64,000 bases of DNA from Leptodactylus fallax (GCA_947044405.1 CAMRHE010000330.1:1488001-1552000), one strand, 5' to 3'. Counted from the first letter of the stretch, positions 11,906 through 24,728 are shown. Numbers and translations are program-made. The notes: generated by a model from the sequence alone, not told the origin.

Positions 11906-12035
11906 AGTTTCAGCACCCAATATGCTAATAAGGCTCTCCACTGTCAGGTGGGTGGGCCTGTGCTGGAGCAGGTAGACTGGGATCTCCCACCTGACAGAAG
12001 AGAGACTAATTAGCATATTGAAACCTGAAACTAAC
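11906..12035. mobile_element. short palindromic MITE
   Basis: Left ttagtttcagcacccaatat and gctaat mirror right attagcatattgaaacc and tgaaactaa. The inner segments gtcaggtgggtggg and ccacctgac also pair. About 130 bp in all, non-coding. Confidence 0.65.
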
Positions 12036-12129
12036 AGCCCTGATTGCTAAGGCATGGCAGGAACTAGATAAAAAATTTCAACTGTTCTAGAATCAGTGGA
12101 GCCACATCTACTAAAGGGTTGGGGCACCT

Positions 12130-12650
12130 TCTTCCTCCAGGGGGTGCCATTGGACCCACTGATTTATCTCCTTGGCCTCCCCACTAGACACCTTGGTAAG
12201 GCATTGTCCCGGCTCTTCCTATATCTCTGTGTGGCTGCAAAGACCCTTAAAGCATGAAATTGGAGGACGGTGTTGGACTTACTGGGGAGAATGAAAGACA
12301 TCCACACTCTTGAATACCTGACGGCAAACCTTAATAACACTAAGGAGGCGTTCTAGACTATCTAGTCGCAATGGGATACATATTGTACTCTCCAGGGCCT
12401 CTAAATCATTTCCTCCTCCCCCTACCTGTTTTTTCCCTTCTGTTCTTTCTTTTTTTTATTTTGTCTATGTCCTCCCCTGTTTTTCTTTTCTTGTATTTTG
12501 TATGTTTTTGTTTCATTCTTGTTATTGTATTTCCTGGTTATTGTTCCTTGCCATTTGCTGGGATGTTTATAATTATTTCTCTCTTTTTTACTTCCTTTCT
12601 TATTGACAAAACTTAAAAAAAAATTACAGTTAAAAAAAAAAAGGGTTGGA
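12130..12650 (+). pseudogene. L1-type LINE 3' remnant (ORF2 C-terminus and 3' tail)
   Basis: From about 12147 to 12396 one plus-strand frame reads LDPLIYLLGLPTRHLG, then LYLCVAAKTLKA, stop, NWRTVLDLLGRMKDIH and LTANLNNTKEAF, with further stops. The pattern 'AAKTL..NW' followed by a short helical stretch and 'LNN' is typical of the C-terminal end of L1-clade ORF2 proteins. It is followed by a T-rich 3' region, attgacaaaacttaaa and A-runs, as expected for a poly(A)-ended L1. At least three in-frame stops show it is dead. The 5' part is absent. The subfamily cannot be named from the sequence alone. Confidence 0.6.
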
Positions 12651-13899
12651 GCAGAGGGTTGGAGCTAATGGAGGTGGTGAAGCTTGCAGGCCTGAAGCTA
12701 ATTTTGTAATAGGTCTCCACCTCCCAAGAGCCATTTTGAATACCGGTGTCTTCTTCTTATATGGTAGATGGGGCTGTGGGCCCTGCATGCACCCACTTCT
12801 AGACAACAAAAAATGAAGAGGAATTACTCTTTATTTTCTGGCCCCCAGCTACCCACGGAATAATTCCGATCATTCCACCGTGGCTTTTCGACACTGATTA
12901 GGCCCAGGCTATTGGGCTTAATCAGCAGGAGTCTTGGGACGAAGACTCCATGGGTTAACCAGCCTTGGCAAGATGGAGAAGAACACTTATTTTTTCAGCG
13001 TCCTACTGCGATCTATACCTCCCACTGAAAACAATGGGACGCAGAATCTGGGCGGAATTTGCCACTGATTCGAGGGTGGAATCCTAAGACTGCCACCTCT
13101 GACCTCCCTATCACTATCCCTCTGGGAATCAGAATTTATTGAGCAGATAATCAAAAATTCTGGATTATTAGCCGGGCATAGACATTTAAACAAAAAATTG
13201 CTTCTGAAGTTATAGGTTCTCATGAACTTATCTAGCCCAATACAATTAGCACAGGGTACAAAACATAGTCCTTATGGCAATCGCTCTATTATGGGAGTAA
13301 CATTTCAGTACCACGCTGGTATTTTAATGAATATCTTATGAACACGTTTCATAATTGCTGAATTTTTTTCTGCCCGTACTGTACTTTACAACAATGGAAA
13401 ACTGTGAATTTTAAACTCTGTTTCTGACAATCTCTGTAGAGGAAGGAAAGTCTTTTTTTCACCTGTGTAACAAAGAATGACCTCTGGAGTCACACATTTC
13501 TGGAGGCCTTTTTAACGGCAGCAGATGACGGCTAGTGTTGCTGACACCTCTCCATGCGAGAGCCATGAACACCTACTTTCTGTATCCCTACAGTGACAGC
13601 TAAATAATATACTTTATCCTGTACAGCTTGTCTCTATACATTTATGCTATAATTTGCTAAAATAATTGGATTCACAATAGGGTTAATGAAGTATAGCTGG
13701 AGAAGTAAGAGTAACATTTGCCTTTACTATCCAAGGTATTTGTATCCTTTATTATGATGCTTATGGTGCCAACAACTGGCACAATGAAACATGAAGAGAC
13801 ACACTATGTTTATCAATATGGAATTGACCAATTTGATCCATAGTATCCCAACACCTCAGATGGGCGTACCTCTGAAGATTTGTTTTTTGATTCATTTTG
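12651..13899. other. no feature recognised
   Basis: Mixed AT-rich sequence. 13010-13090 may be a short repeat fragment. No coding or inverted-repeat signal. Confidence 0.35.
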
Positions 13900-14330
13900 G
13901 GTCAAAATACGCTAGATTCACCCTAGCGTTGCCTCTTCGGACCCCCCAACAATGGAGATGCGGACCACTAAACAGTGGTAATACACATAGTCCCATTGAC
14001 TATAATGGGGTCTGCTGGGTATCTGGGTATTGTTTTTAAACTGAAGGAAAAAGTCGCAACATCTACTGCTCGCTATGGGTTTACTTTTGGTCTCTTCGGA
14101 CTTTCTGGGTGACGTCATGCACTCCAGGGTCACCACTGAGGCCTGTGATTTGGCTCAGAGACCACATACAGTGCGCCAACATCATACTGCTTGCATAGTG
14201 TCATGACTTCGGCCTAACCTATGTGACTGCTGAGGTCCAATCACGCGCCTCAGTGGTGACACCAGAGCACATGATATCACCCAGAAGGTCATAAGTGGAT
14301 CCAGAGGGAGCACAGGATGCCACGAGGATG
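13900..14330. repeat. interspersed repeat with 'cctcagtggtcac' blocks
   Basis: Contains gggtcaccactgaggcctgtgatt and the inverted partner ggtccaatcacgcgcctcag with cagtggtgacacc, so it is a partial foldback. The same blocks recur at 50690-50950, and diverged ones at 31640-31870 and 40190-40400. A TGACGTCA sits at 14110. Confidence 0.5.
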
Positions 14331-15480
14331 CCCAGAAGAGTTGAGAGAAGGTGAGTATAACTGTTTGTTATTTTTCCTCACTTCCCCAGAACTCCACCTG
14401 AAGCAACCCCAGAATAAAATAATGTCACTTCTGGTTCACGGATAATAGAATAGGGATTTATAACTAATGGACCTTAATTGCACAAATATTTGACAAAATT
14501 TTTACAAGTTTCTACCATTTGCGCCATTTTGAAAAGCAGAGAGGGACTTGGTTAGTCTATCTAGCTCTCCAGATTTATGAAATGTGACATACTGCAAATG
14601 TCACAAAAGTTGTTAAATTTTTACTCTAGTAAGAGAGTGGCATGGGAAATGGAAATCTTAGGACAGAAGTGATAGGGCTAATTCATACGGCTGTTTTTGC
14701 AACATCCGTCACATGGCTGTTTTAAGAAAATACTGATATCAATGTGTCTATTCACATGGTAGTTTTTTTGATGGCCCATTTTTCACAGCCATTAAAAAAA
14801 CTGACATGTTCTATCTTTGTCCGTCAAAAAGGACATAGATAGAGCCCTGTGGATAGACCCATTGACATACTTGGTACCTATCATGGTTATGTGATGGCCT
14901 TTGCAAAAATAGCCATTGTGGGCCATGTGAATAAGTCCCTTCTGTCAACTTGAATGGGCCGACATGAAAGTTTTTCACAGATGTTAGGTCCATGAAAAAT
15001 GGCACTGTTAATGTGAAATGAATAAGGTCTTGGAGTTATAAATGCACAAAATGTATCAAGCATCTTGTAGATTTGATACATTTGACATAAAACTGGCTTT
15101 AAAAATTCCATTCATGAGAAATTCCCCCCCAGTGAGTGTACCACTGACCAGCATGAACTGGACACCAGATGACTACCAAGAACCAGGTGATAATTGTTCC
15201 ATTCACCATTAATATTTCCCAAAGATAAAGTACCAGACACTAACCAAATCATTGGCCAACATGGAACCGACAACAGCTGGACCACTGACTACCAAAAAGG
15301 GGTAATAAATATAACTTTACTGTCCATGGGCTGGATGTGTTAAATTTCATAGATCATAAATATAATATAATGACAACCACAAGGGTCAAAAACCATTTGT
15401 ATGTTCCAATGACCACTAGGAACCATGTGATAATTGTTAAATTAGTGACCCTAGACTGAATGCCACAGTAAATGTTTCAC
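14331..15480. other. no gene; MITE fragments
   Basis: 14680-15010 contains ttcacatggtag, a T-run, and ggccatgtgaataagtcc, diverged inverted pieces of the group seen near 320-400 and 18141-18799. The remainder is unassigned. Confidence 0.4.
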
Positions 15481-15482
15481 AA

Positions 15483-15727
15483 ATCATAAAAGAACAGATG
15501 CTGACCACCGGGAATCATAAAATATTAAGAATAGCAGCTGATTGTGCCTTTGACCACCAGGGATCATGTGAATATTAAGAACAAATGCTGACAGTACCTT
15601 TGACTATCAGGAATCAAACAAGTATTAAAAACAGATGCTGACTGTGCCTCTGACCAGCAGGGATCATGTGAATATTAAGAACAAATACTAACCATACCTC
15701 TGACCAGCAGGAATCATGTGAATATTA
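15483..15727 (+). repeat. minisatellite, 50-bp period, about 5 copies
   Basis: The block 'gacca(c/g)cagggaatcatgtg' followed by aatattaagaacaaatgctg recurs with anchor positions at 15503, 15552, 15602, 15652 and 15702, giving a spacing of 49-50 bp. Weaker, related sentences extend upstream to about 15130. Confidence 0.75.
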
Positions 15728-15793
15728 TTGCAAAAGAAATAGTGTGAGAGTAGAGGGTCCAATCGCAGATGTTATCAGAGCTATGTACTCAGT

Positions 15794-16062
15794 TACGCTA
15801 GGTTCACACCTGCATTCGGGTTTCCGTTCTTCGGGTGCGCTTGGGGACCTGAAAAACAGAAACCTAATCCGCTTAAAGGGCATTTACCCGCGATAGATTA
15901 TAATGGGGTCCACCGAGTTTCTGCCCAGTTTCCGCCCAAAAAATGCGGAAAAATGTTGAGATAAAAGTCATGCTTGCAGGACTTTTCTTTCCGCATTTTT
16001 CAAGCGGATTTGGGGAAGGAAACTCGAAATGGAATACAGGCGCAGGTGTGAACCCAGCCTTA
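15794..16062. mobile_element. MITE with GGTTCACACCTGC inverted ends
   Basis: Left gctaggttcacacctgc mirrors right gcaggtgtgaacccagcc. Inner sequence has paired ccgc/gcgg motifs and no coding capacity. Confidence 0.65.
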
Positions 16063-16448
16063 GGCTTGATTATTTTATTCTTTTTTTGCACTGTTCTTCT
16101 TATTCGTCATATACAGAGATCATGTTCACAAGTTTTTGTAATTGGCAGCAGAATTATCATTTTGGGTCATGAAATTTACATGTACTTTGCAATAGTACAG
16201 AAATCCATACATCAGCAAATTGTCTATATTAGATATTTGCAAATGAATCCTTTTATTTTGCACAATAAATAAAGGCACCCTCCTGACACGAAATCCATTC
16301 AACTTCTAAAAGCTGCTGTTTGCTTCTTTAATGGTTCTAACTCAGTAAACTGTGTCTCGCTAATGCATTTTTATCTGGATGAAATAAAAAAGAGCATTTA
16401 TTATGGAATCTTTTAACAATCTTTATTGTAGGACCTCTACAGTCCATA

Positions 16449-16450
<2 letters not shown>
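16063..16450. other. no feature recognised
   Basis: AT-rich unassigned sequence between the MITE and the AT microsatellite. Confidence 0.35.
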
Positions 16451-16513
<63 letters not shown>

Positions 16514-16516
16514 TAT
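16451..16516. repeat. (AT)n microsatellite
   Basis: About 33 AT dinucleotides with one G interruption. Confidence 0.95.
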
Positions 16517-16589
16517 ACTGTATATAGTATAAATATATATATAGGGGGCTATTTCCAGAGAGGGTACTGGGGGAGAGAAGAGCATATTG

Positions 16590-17524
16590 TGGACCCCACA
16601 CAGTATAATGTCCTCAGGACTCATATAGTATATCGTCCCCCCAGGTACCACAAAGTATAGTTCATACTGGTCCCACAAAGTAGAGTGCCTTCCAGGTACC
16701 ATACAATATGGTGCCCTCCAAGTACCATACAATATAGTGCTCCCAAGGTTCCACACAATGCAGTGCATCCCAGGTCCCAAACAGCATAGTGCTATGCAGG
16801 TCCCACACAGTATAGTGCTACTCAGGTCCCACACAATGTAGTGCTACCAAGGTCCCACACAATGTAGTGCTCCCCAGGTCTCACACAGTATAGTGCTGCC
16901 AAGGTCCCACACAATATAGTGCTCCCTAGGTCCTACACAGTATAGTGCTACCAAGGTAACACACAATGTAGTGCTCCCCAGGTCCCATACAGTATAGTGC
17001 TACCAAGGTCCCACACAATGTAGTGCTCCCCAGGTCCCGCACAGTATAGTGCTACCAAGGTCCCACACAATATAGTGCTCCCCAGGTCCCACACAGTATA
17101 GTGCTACCAAGGTCCCACACAATATAGTGCTCCCCAAGCCCCACACAGTATAGTGCTACCAAGGTCCCACACAATATAATGCTCTCAGGTCCCACATAGT
17201 ACAGTACCCCTCAGGTCACACACAATATAATGCCCCCAGGTCCCACACAGTACAGTTCCCCCTAGGTCACACACAATATAATGTCCCCAAGTTCCACACA
17301 GTATAGTGCACCCAGGTTCCAAACAGTATAGTTCTTACTGGTTCCACACAATATAGTACCTTCCACGTACCATACAATATAATACTACAAAGGCTCCACA
17401 CAATATAGTGCTCCCAGTTCTCACACAGTATACTGCTCCCCTGGTCACACACAATATAGTGTCCATAGGTCCCACACAGTATACTGTAGTTCCCCCAGGT
17501 CCCACACAGAATAGTGCCCCCAGT
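16590..17524 (+). repeat. 26-bp minisatellite, roughly 35 copies
   Basis: The consensus unit is close to cccacacagtatagtgct followed by accaaggt. Alternating variants (aca(c/g)aatgtagtgctccccagg against acagtatagtgctaccaagg) give a 52-53 bp dimeric period through the middle of the array (about 16800-17180). Units at both ends are more diverged, as expected if unequal exchange homogenises the centre. Open frames across it are artefacts. Confidence 0.9.
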
Positions 17525-18140
17525 TTTCCTCTGTGGACATCCTGCCCTTGTTATATACCTATACAGAAAACACCAGCATTTCCACACGTATAATTGACAT
17601 GCTGCAATTTACAAAAACGCAATGGTTTTTGAAAACGCAGCTTTTCCACTGCAGATTTTTTTTTCTGCAATGTGTGAATGTGATTAGCCAGAATCCCATC
17701 CACTTTGTAGGTTCTGTAAAATGCAGAGTTTTCACAATGTGGAGCCCCAGCCTTGGGCAGCTGTGCCAGAAAGACAGCAGGAGAAATATTTGACAAATTT
17801 TTTACTGCAAAATATGGAAAACATCGATGTATTTATATATGTATATATGGAATGGTATATTTTATAGGCAATAAGAATTTTCAAACACCTGAGGTCACTT
17901 AGGTTTCATATATACTTATAAAAATCCTTATTGAGTTCAATCTCTTACGGCTGAGTTCACACTTTGTGGTTTTGTGCTGCATGATCAGATACAAGACGTT
18001 TCAATAAGATTTACTTTTTAAATGCAGTAATTGACTGCGTGGTTATACAGGTGAAAAAACTGCATGGCCAATAAGCGCACCACAAATCTGCAGTTTGGGG
18101 TAAAACACATGGTTGGCCATTCCACACTACCACACCAGCC
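17525..18140. repeat. MITE fragments (ctgcagattttttttt family)
   Basis: 17600-17760 matches 62760-62920: ctgcagatttttttttctgc, then attagccagaatcccatcca, then an 'aatgtggagcccc' end. 17945-18140 is another diverged inverted pair with 'gagttcacac' ends. Confidence 0.5.
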
Positions 18141-18799
18141 TTACCCTATATTCACACGAATGTCGTAATAGGCCACGTGACAGACATTTTTTTTTTATGA
18201 CTGTCACACAACTGCATTACTATTCATTCATGTAAATGGGGGCTATTCCCATCCCCAATAATTTTGACAGTCCCTTTTAATGAACCGTCAAAATATAATT
18301 CATGCTCTATTTTTAGCCGTTTTCATGGATCCCGCCATACACTGCAATGCATATGTATATTTGTTTTTGATCCATTCCAGAGGCTTGTGTCATTCATGTG
18401 TCATCCATTTTTTTGGGTCCACAAAAACATGGATGCTGTCTTCTATTTTTCAGCACCACCTAGCAATGAAACATGGACAGCACATGGATGACTTCCATAT
18501 GGCGTCCTTTTTATTCATCGACCCATAGACTTAGGCAACATTGAGACAACCGAGGTGTACTCATCTGAAAGGCACCCATTTTCACAGATCCCCCATGCAT
18601 TTCAGTTTATGGAGGTATTCATGAAAACAAAAATAGGACATGGACTATAGTAAACCAGTCTGTGACAATGGACCACCCAAATAACGATCATATGAATAGC
18701 TCCCATTCACTGACATTGAAATTAATGTTGCCTTGTGATGTCCATTAAAAAAACCGACGTCACATGGACATTATTCACTGTTGTGTGAATGTAGCCTTA
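18141..18799. mobile_element. long MITE with ATTCACACGA ends
   Basis: Left ttaccctatattcacac mirrors right gtgtgaatgtagccttac. The interior, about 620 bp, is AT-rich with many 'cattcac' and 'gtgaatg' motifs and no transposase. Confidence 0.5.
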
Positions 18800-20045
18800 C
18801 ATGGTTGAGACAAGTAGAGAAAATAGAAAAAAATAGTGCATGTCACTTTTTTATTATCAGTGTCTCTCGGCGCGTGACAAAAACGGACTTGTGAATGGCT
18901 CCATTCACTATAATGAGTCCGTGTGTTGTCCATTGTTTTCAATCAGTAGTGTGAAAGGGCTCATATAGTTTCCCATGCAGAATAGCTAGGTCTTGCACAA
19001 CTCATCATGTAGTCAATGACTTTCCACTCTACGTATCTGAACACATCGGGTTATAATAACTGCAGACACGTTCACCTCTGCTGAGTTTTGCTATGTTAAT
19101 GAGTGTGCAGTAACTCCTTGGTTAAAGATTCGGATACACTGCCAGAAAGAAACCATCTCCTTCTACCCTGGGGACCAGAAACTAGATTGTAAACTGAAAC
19201 CAGCAGGGACGCTCCGTCTGATCAAAGTGTATGTACTACAGAAATATACACAAACCTAAAGATTGATAAATTCTAATGTTTTTTTTTCAGTGGTCCCGCA
19301 CTGTATACCTAAAAGGATATAATACAATATGGATCCACAAGAGACCTCTGGATCTAAAAATGGCAAAGAATGGTTACATTGGGGGTATAGATGTAATTTG
19401 GTATAATAGAGTATAAGACATAATCCAAGCAGTGTATTATTAAAGCGTTACCTTGTTATAATGTCAATGATAGCTCTGCCTGAACCCTACAGTCAGCCCA
19501 CACCATATGATTCTGCATAATGATATAAGTGGGAAAGGTTAAGCAGTCGAAATTAAAAACTAACTGCGGGGTGGATTGAGAGGAGGCTGCGTCTGTTTTA
19601 CATGGAAACGCTTGTACCATTTAGTCTGGTATTCATGAATCCCGCATTTTAATTCTAAATTTAAGTTCAACCATCATCGCTAATGCCCTTGATGCAATCT
19701 TAAATTGCTGTCATTACACGGATCACTAGAAATCGGATAGTGGATAAAGGATTAATCGATTTAATTTTATCACCAAATCCAGCCCCTGCCTCTTGAGCTG
19801 TCAGCGGACAAGATAAGAAGTGCACATCTCCAGACATGACACAAACCTGTCATAGGGAACAGTTTGGGCTGAAAAAAAAAAAACACAGTTACGATGAAAC
19901 AAGCTCATTTATTGCTTTGGCAGAGTTGGGAGATGGAAAAACTAGACAGGTCCTTTTATCTCCAGTCCTTCTGTAATCTGTCTCTATGTATTTGATTTCA
20001 TCCTGAAATAATCTCAGTTTTTCAGAGCACATATAATCTACTCTT
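18800..20045. other. no gene; includes candidate low-copy block 19540-19830
   Basis: 18870-18960 is a further 'aacggacttgtgaatgg' fragment. From about 19540 to 19830 the sequence loses repeat character and contains homeodomain-like sites (taattctaaattt, attaatcgatttaatttt). It could be single-copy, possibly conserved, intronic DNA, but conservation cannot be seen from one sequence. Confidence 0.3.
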
Positions 20046-20049
20046 CTAA

Positions 20050-20255
20050 CTGTGCCGTATCTTAAAAAAAAAAAAATAAAAAATTGTAAAAAAAATAAAT
20101 AATAATAATAAGGATAATAATAATAATAAATAATAATAATAAGGATAATAATAAATAAATAAGGATAATAATAATAAGGGTAATAATAAATAAATACATA
20201 AATAAATAAATAAATAAGGATGATAATAATAATAATAATATTAATTATAATAATA
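20050..20255 (+). repeat. (AAT)n / AAGGATAATAAT low-complexity array
   Basis: AAT and AAAT repeats interrupted by 'aaggataataat' at roughly regular spacing. Confidence 0.85.
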
Positions 20256-21332
20256 CTTTAATTTCTGTGTATACTACCTTGTATTAAAATGCACATTTTG
20301 TGAGAAGAATGCCTTTATATAAATTCTGTTGTTTTTGTATTTTCAAAAAAATTACACTATATTTGCAATACAAATAAATAAATAAAAATAATTACATTAT
20401 ATATGTAATGTTTAGGCTAGGCCAAGTCTGAAAAGGTTCCCGCAATGCCTTCAGCACATGATGGAACTGGATCTTTGGGCTTTTGTAGAGATCTGATGGC
20501 GCCATTCACTGTAGAGCATTTTGGTGGATTTGTTTCTAAATTATAAGGATTTGCAAACCTGTAACCTTTAAGAGCTTATGTATATTTCAAAGTTGTTGGC
20601 GTATGCCTTTTATATGCCATTACTATGAGTATACATTCCATCACTAGGGCACCCATTGACCATAAGTGGTGCTTAATGTAGTGCCAAAGACCATTGATAG
20701 TTTTGTCAAGCATGCTATGTGCTGTGTCTGGTTTTGCAACGCAGTCCCAGTAAAGTGAATGGGGCTATCAATACCATGCATAGTGTACAATCTCCAAAGG
20801 GGCCAGGGCACTTCGTTACTGAGATTATTTGGGTCCTACAGGTCAAACCAGCGCTGGCCATATACAGTACATGGCCTATCCTAAGGGTTATGCCTTCAAT
20901 TTTAAAAACTATATTACCCCCCCCCCCCCCTTTAAAGAACTGAACATAACATGGTAGAAGTTACCATAGAAGAGGCAATGTTGACACATTTCCATAAGCC
21001 TCACTGCACATGTTCTGTATGCCTTCAGTCTGCACAGGACTAAAGTCTCATAGTTGAGGTGGAACATGAGCTCCAGATGGTAAGCCAAGTATCAGAAGGT
21101 TTAAGTAGGAATGCCCACGTTCTTAGAACCAGGTTTCTTTAAACTGAGGAACAGAAGAACCATGCTGATGTATTTACCACCAACCAATCTTACTAGTAGG
21201 CAAAGAACAAAAAATGTATCATCTGCCTGGAGTTGGTCCTGTAGAAGATCTTAAAGTGTCACATAACTCAAAGCTACTCAGAAGGCTCCTCTGGTCGAAT
21301 ACAATCTTCTGCTTTGTCTGCAGAGGGTCAAT
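20256..21332. other. no gene; old repeat fragments
   Basis: 20780-20900 resembles an end of the foldback family seen at 617-946 (gtacatggcctatcctaagg). A run of 12 C lies near 20920. Otherwise unassigned. Confidence 0.35.
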
Positions 21333-21961
21333 TTAAAGAGAATATGTCACCAATAAAGTCCTATTTTTAAAACCAGGTTTTCACATGAAATAAATTTTTG
21401 AAGAATCTTGGATTATTTTATTTTTCATTTTCCATGTCACTATCTATATTTTAAAATACATGCTCTATTCTGAAATATACACTCTGGCCACTAAGCCTAA
21501 TAATAGACTGACACTTGCTAATTATGTATGGAATTTTATTTTCATTTACATCACAAACATCACAAACAAGATAGACAAGGTTACAGTAGAAGATAACATC
21601 TCTATAGATAACGCCCATAGTGACCCATCATTGCATCCACTACTGACAACACATTATGTCACAACTTATCTATTCCACTTCCCTGCACAGAGTATCTTTC
21701 TAGAAAGTTCTCCCCTAGACCACACTGACCCGGCTCCAGTCCGTTGCTGTTTATGGCCATGCCTGTGCTGTAAAGCATATCACTAAATGCTGTTAACAGA
21801 GCAGAGGAGAAGCTCAGACAAGATGGCCGCCCCTATAATCATGTACAGAAGATAGTATAAAAAATCTAAACTCTGAAAATTGAAACAGACTAGAAAAAAA
21901 TGATATATTTCAGCATCTGGTTTTAATAAATAAATAAAAACTTGTGATACTTTACTTTTAA
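21333..21961. mobile_element. T2/Kolobok-like MITE with TTAA flanks
   Basis: TTAA at 21333-21336 and 21958-21961 flank diverged inverted ends: left TTAAAGAGAATATGTCAC against right TTAAAAGTAAAGTATCAC in reverse complement, each followed by a 'ttaaaaccag' block. The interior contains 'ggccactaagcctaataat', matched at 55175-55197. Confidence 0.6.
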
Positions 21962-22659
21962 GGTGTGGGCACCATAGAATTCTCCATCTAAATGTTAGGT
22001 AGCGAAGGGTGTGGGAACTAAGGCGATGTGTAAAAAGTTGAGGAGCTATATGTGATAGACTTACACAGAAATAGATTTACAGCAATGTATACCATAAAAA
22101 GCAAATGACTGCTCTTAGAAAAATATCACAACTGTGAAAATTATAGAACAGGCAGTTTCATTTCACAGGATAGGATATAAAATAGCATATACGAGTATAC
22201 AATGTGATAGGTATACAAGTTCTAGTTCTCTAATTTTATTAAAATCCGTCAATGTATATAGCCGTGCAACTCTTGCTAAAAATGAAAATGTGTCTCATGC
22301 AAAGCACCTGAGTCAACAAGAAAATGCTGACGTTCTGAAATTGTAATATTAATAGCATGCGAGTATAAATAGAAAACAGGAAAAAACTAATGGATGATGG
22401 TACAGAGAGACAAATAGAATTTATTAGTCCCAAACTAAAAATATTAGCTCAAAATATTTTACACATAATTACAGACCATACCAACCGGTCTGATAACTGC
22501 TACAGACAGTTGTCCTTCATTTCCTGATTTAGGTTATTAACTCTACTAAGAGTTAAGACATCACTAAGATACATCAGTACAGGGCCAGAGGGGCACAGAG
22601 TAAACCTAGGTACTAACACAATAAGACTCCCCAAGATTTTAACAAAACACACTCCCAAT
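21962..22659. other. no feature recognised
   Basis: AT-rich unassigned sequence. The frames here show no recognisable motif. Confidence 0.35.
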
Positions 22660-23690
22660 TGAATACAACTTTGCAGTCAATCGATGGTCCAATGTTGGAC
22701 TGGCCCACCACCATACCAGAGGATCCTCCAGTGGGCCCAGGACCTAACACTATAAAAGTCCAGAAGAAGACACCCAAATTTAAAGGGTTTTATAGTCTAT
22801 TTCCGAGGGCCTCTAGAATCATTTTATCCTGTAGTCCCAACCCCAGTCTGACAATGGTCCCCGGGGTCTAAGGAGATAATTCACAAATAGCTTATTAGAC
22901 CTTACTGGATATATATCTCCTGTGTGTGCAATAATAACAACAAAGGTTATGATGCGATACAAAGTAAGTGGAAATACTCTGCGTAGATGAAGGGTAAGCC
23001 TTTGGAGTCATCTTCTCTAGTAGGGCCCAAAAATCTCAGTATTATCAAGATGCCAAGATGGCCTCTGGTGGGCCCAGGATCTAACACTATAATAGTCCAG
23101 CAGAAGACACCCAATTTTGAAAGATATTACTGTCTATTTCCGAAGGCCTCTAGAATAATTTTATCCTATAGTCCCAACCCCAGTCTGACAATGGTTATTC
23201 ACAAATAACTTATTAGACCTTACTAGATATATATCTTGTGTGCGTGCAATAATAACAAAAAAGGTTATGATGCTATACAAAAGTAAGTGGAAATGTTCTG
23301 CGTAGATGAAGGGTAAGCCTTCAGATTCATCTTCTCTAGTAGGGTCCAAGAAATCTCAGCATTATCAAGATGCCAAGATGGTCTCCGGTGGGCCCAGGAT
23401 CTAACACTATAATAGTCCAGAAGATGACACCTAAATTTGACAGATATTACTGTCTATTTCCGAGGGCCACTAGAATCATTTTATCTGGTGGTTCCCAGGA
23501 ACCTCAGTCTGGTCTGACAATGGTCAACGGGGTATAAGGAGATAATTCACAAATAACTTATTAGACCTTATTAGATAATTTACTTATTAGACCTTCTCTA
23601 TAGATGAAGGGTAAGCCTTCAGAGTCATCTTTTCTAGTAGGGCCAAAGAAATTTCAGCATTATCAAGATGCCAATATGGCCTCAATACAT
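22660..23690 (+). repeat. tandem array of a unit of about 330 bp (three units plus remnant)
   Basis: The anchor gtgggcccag occurs at 22731, 23068 and 23388, so units are 337 and 320 bp long. Each unit runs through 'taacactataa(t/a)agtccag', 'tctatttccgagggcc', 'agtcccaaccccagtctgac', 'cttattagaccttac' and 'gtagatgaagggtaagcc'. A truncated fourth copy ends near 23690. The unit also occurs alone, diverged, at 960-1085. Confidence 0.85.
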
Positions 23691-24565
23691 CTTAAATCAT
23701 TAGGAGGTTTTTATGAGTATTAATTGAGCTCAATAATTACCCAATTCCCCTTTGTGTAACTTGAAGTTATAAAGTCATGGCCAAACCACGGGGGAAATTT
23801 TCAGTATCAAGGACAAACTTGTAACTGTACTCATACAAGCAAATAATTTTTTTAGAACATTTTCAAGGGTGATGAAAGACAATGTGAACAGTATTAAAAA
23901 AATTAGGATTTTTAATAGCACAATTTAATATAATTATGTTCCAGAACCAGGAAGTTACTATTGTTTTCAGCAATATTTTAATTAAAATATGACCTCTTGC
24001 CAACACATAGTGTGTGCAGAAATCTACCTTGTATACATCCTCTGATCAAGAGATTAGCTTAACAAGAACTGCATTTCCTTTTAGTAACAAGCTAAGCCTG
24101 TATAGACTGAAAAGAGCAGCTTTCCTTCACTGGCTGCTTCCACACATCACAATTTTGTCTTTCTACCAAGTCTACCACAGTTCCAGTACAGATATCTCTT
24201 GGCTTGTGTTACATTATGTAATTGAAAACATTTTTTTCCTAGAAACCATAGGGATTCATTTGAAGCAATTAGCACCTTATGTAGCTCTGTTTAGTCTAGA
24301 ACAGCGCCGTCTGCAGGCAGCAGCTATGGTTTGCTTCTGTCTTTTTAGATTTTCTGTATGTATACAGGTTTCTTTATGATCAAAAGCAACATGCCAGGGG
24401 TCACTTAGTTTGTATTTTTTTTTCTTAATAAGGGTGAAACAATTTCTGTAAAATGAAATTGCCAGCTATGTTTGGGAAATATTTTGAATATTTTTTGATA
24501 TTTTTCTTACAGCACCAAACAATGTGGAATAAAGCATGGAAATAGAAACATACATACACATATGA
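23691..24565. other. no feature recognised
   Basis: AT-rich sequence. The 121-residue frame at 24014-24379 has no recognisable domain and I treat it as chance. Confidence 0.35.
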
Positions 24566-24701
24566 ATAAATAAAAAAAAAAAAAAAAAGAGCAGCATTAG
24601 TAATACAGGGATATTAATAAATAATTAAATAAATAATAATAATAATCGTAATAATAATGATTAAATAAATAAAAAAATTGTAACAATAAAAATAAATACA
24701 G

Positions 24702-24728
<27 letters not shown>
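24566..24728 (+). repeat. A-run, (AAT)n and (AT)n low complexity
   Basis: A-run at about 24570-24588, AAT/AAAT repeats to 24700, then about 13 AT dinucleotides. Confidence 0.85.

Noticed and set aside
16337..16834. 165-codon minus-strand frame with CGTC and YIYIYI repeats
   Set aside because: Arises from the 26-bp minisatellite joined to the AT tract; the repeat happens to lack stops in one frame.
22660..23690. Possible CRISPR-like or bacterial repeat array
   Set aside because: Units of about 330 bp without spacers, in vertebrate DNA; ordinary tandem duplication.
24014..24379. 121-codon plus-strand frame
   Set aside because: No motif, no neighbouring exon signal, AT-rich background; likely chance.
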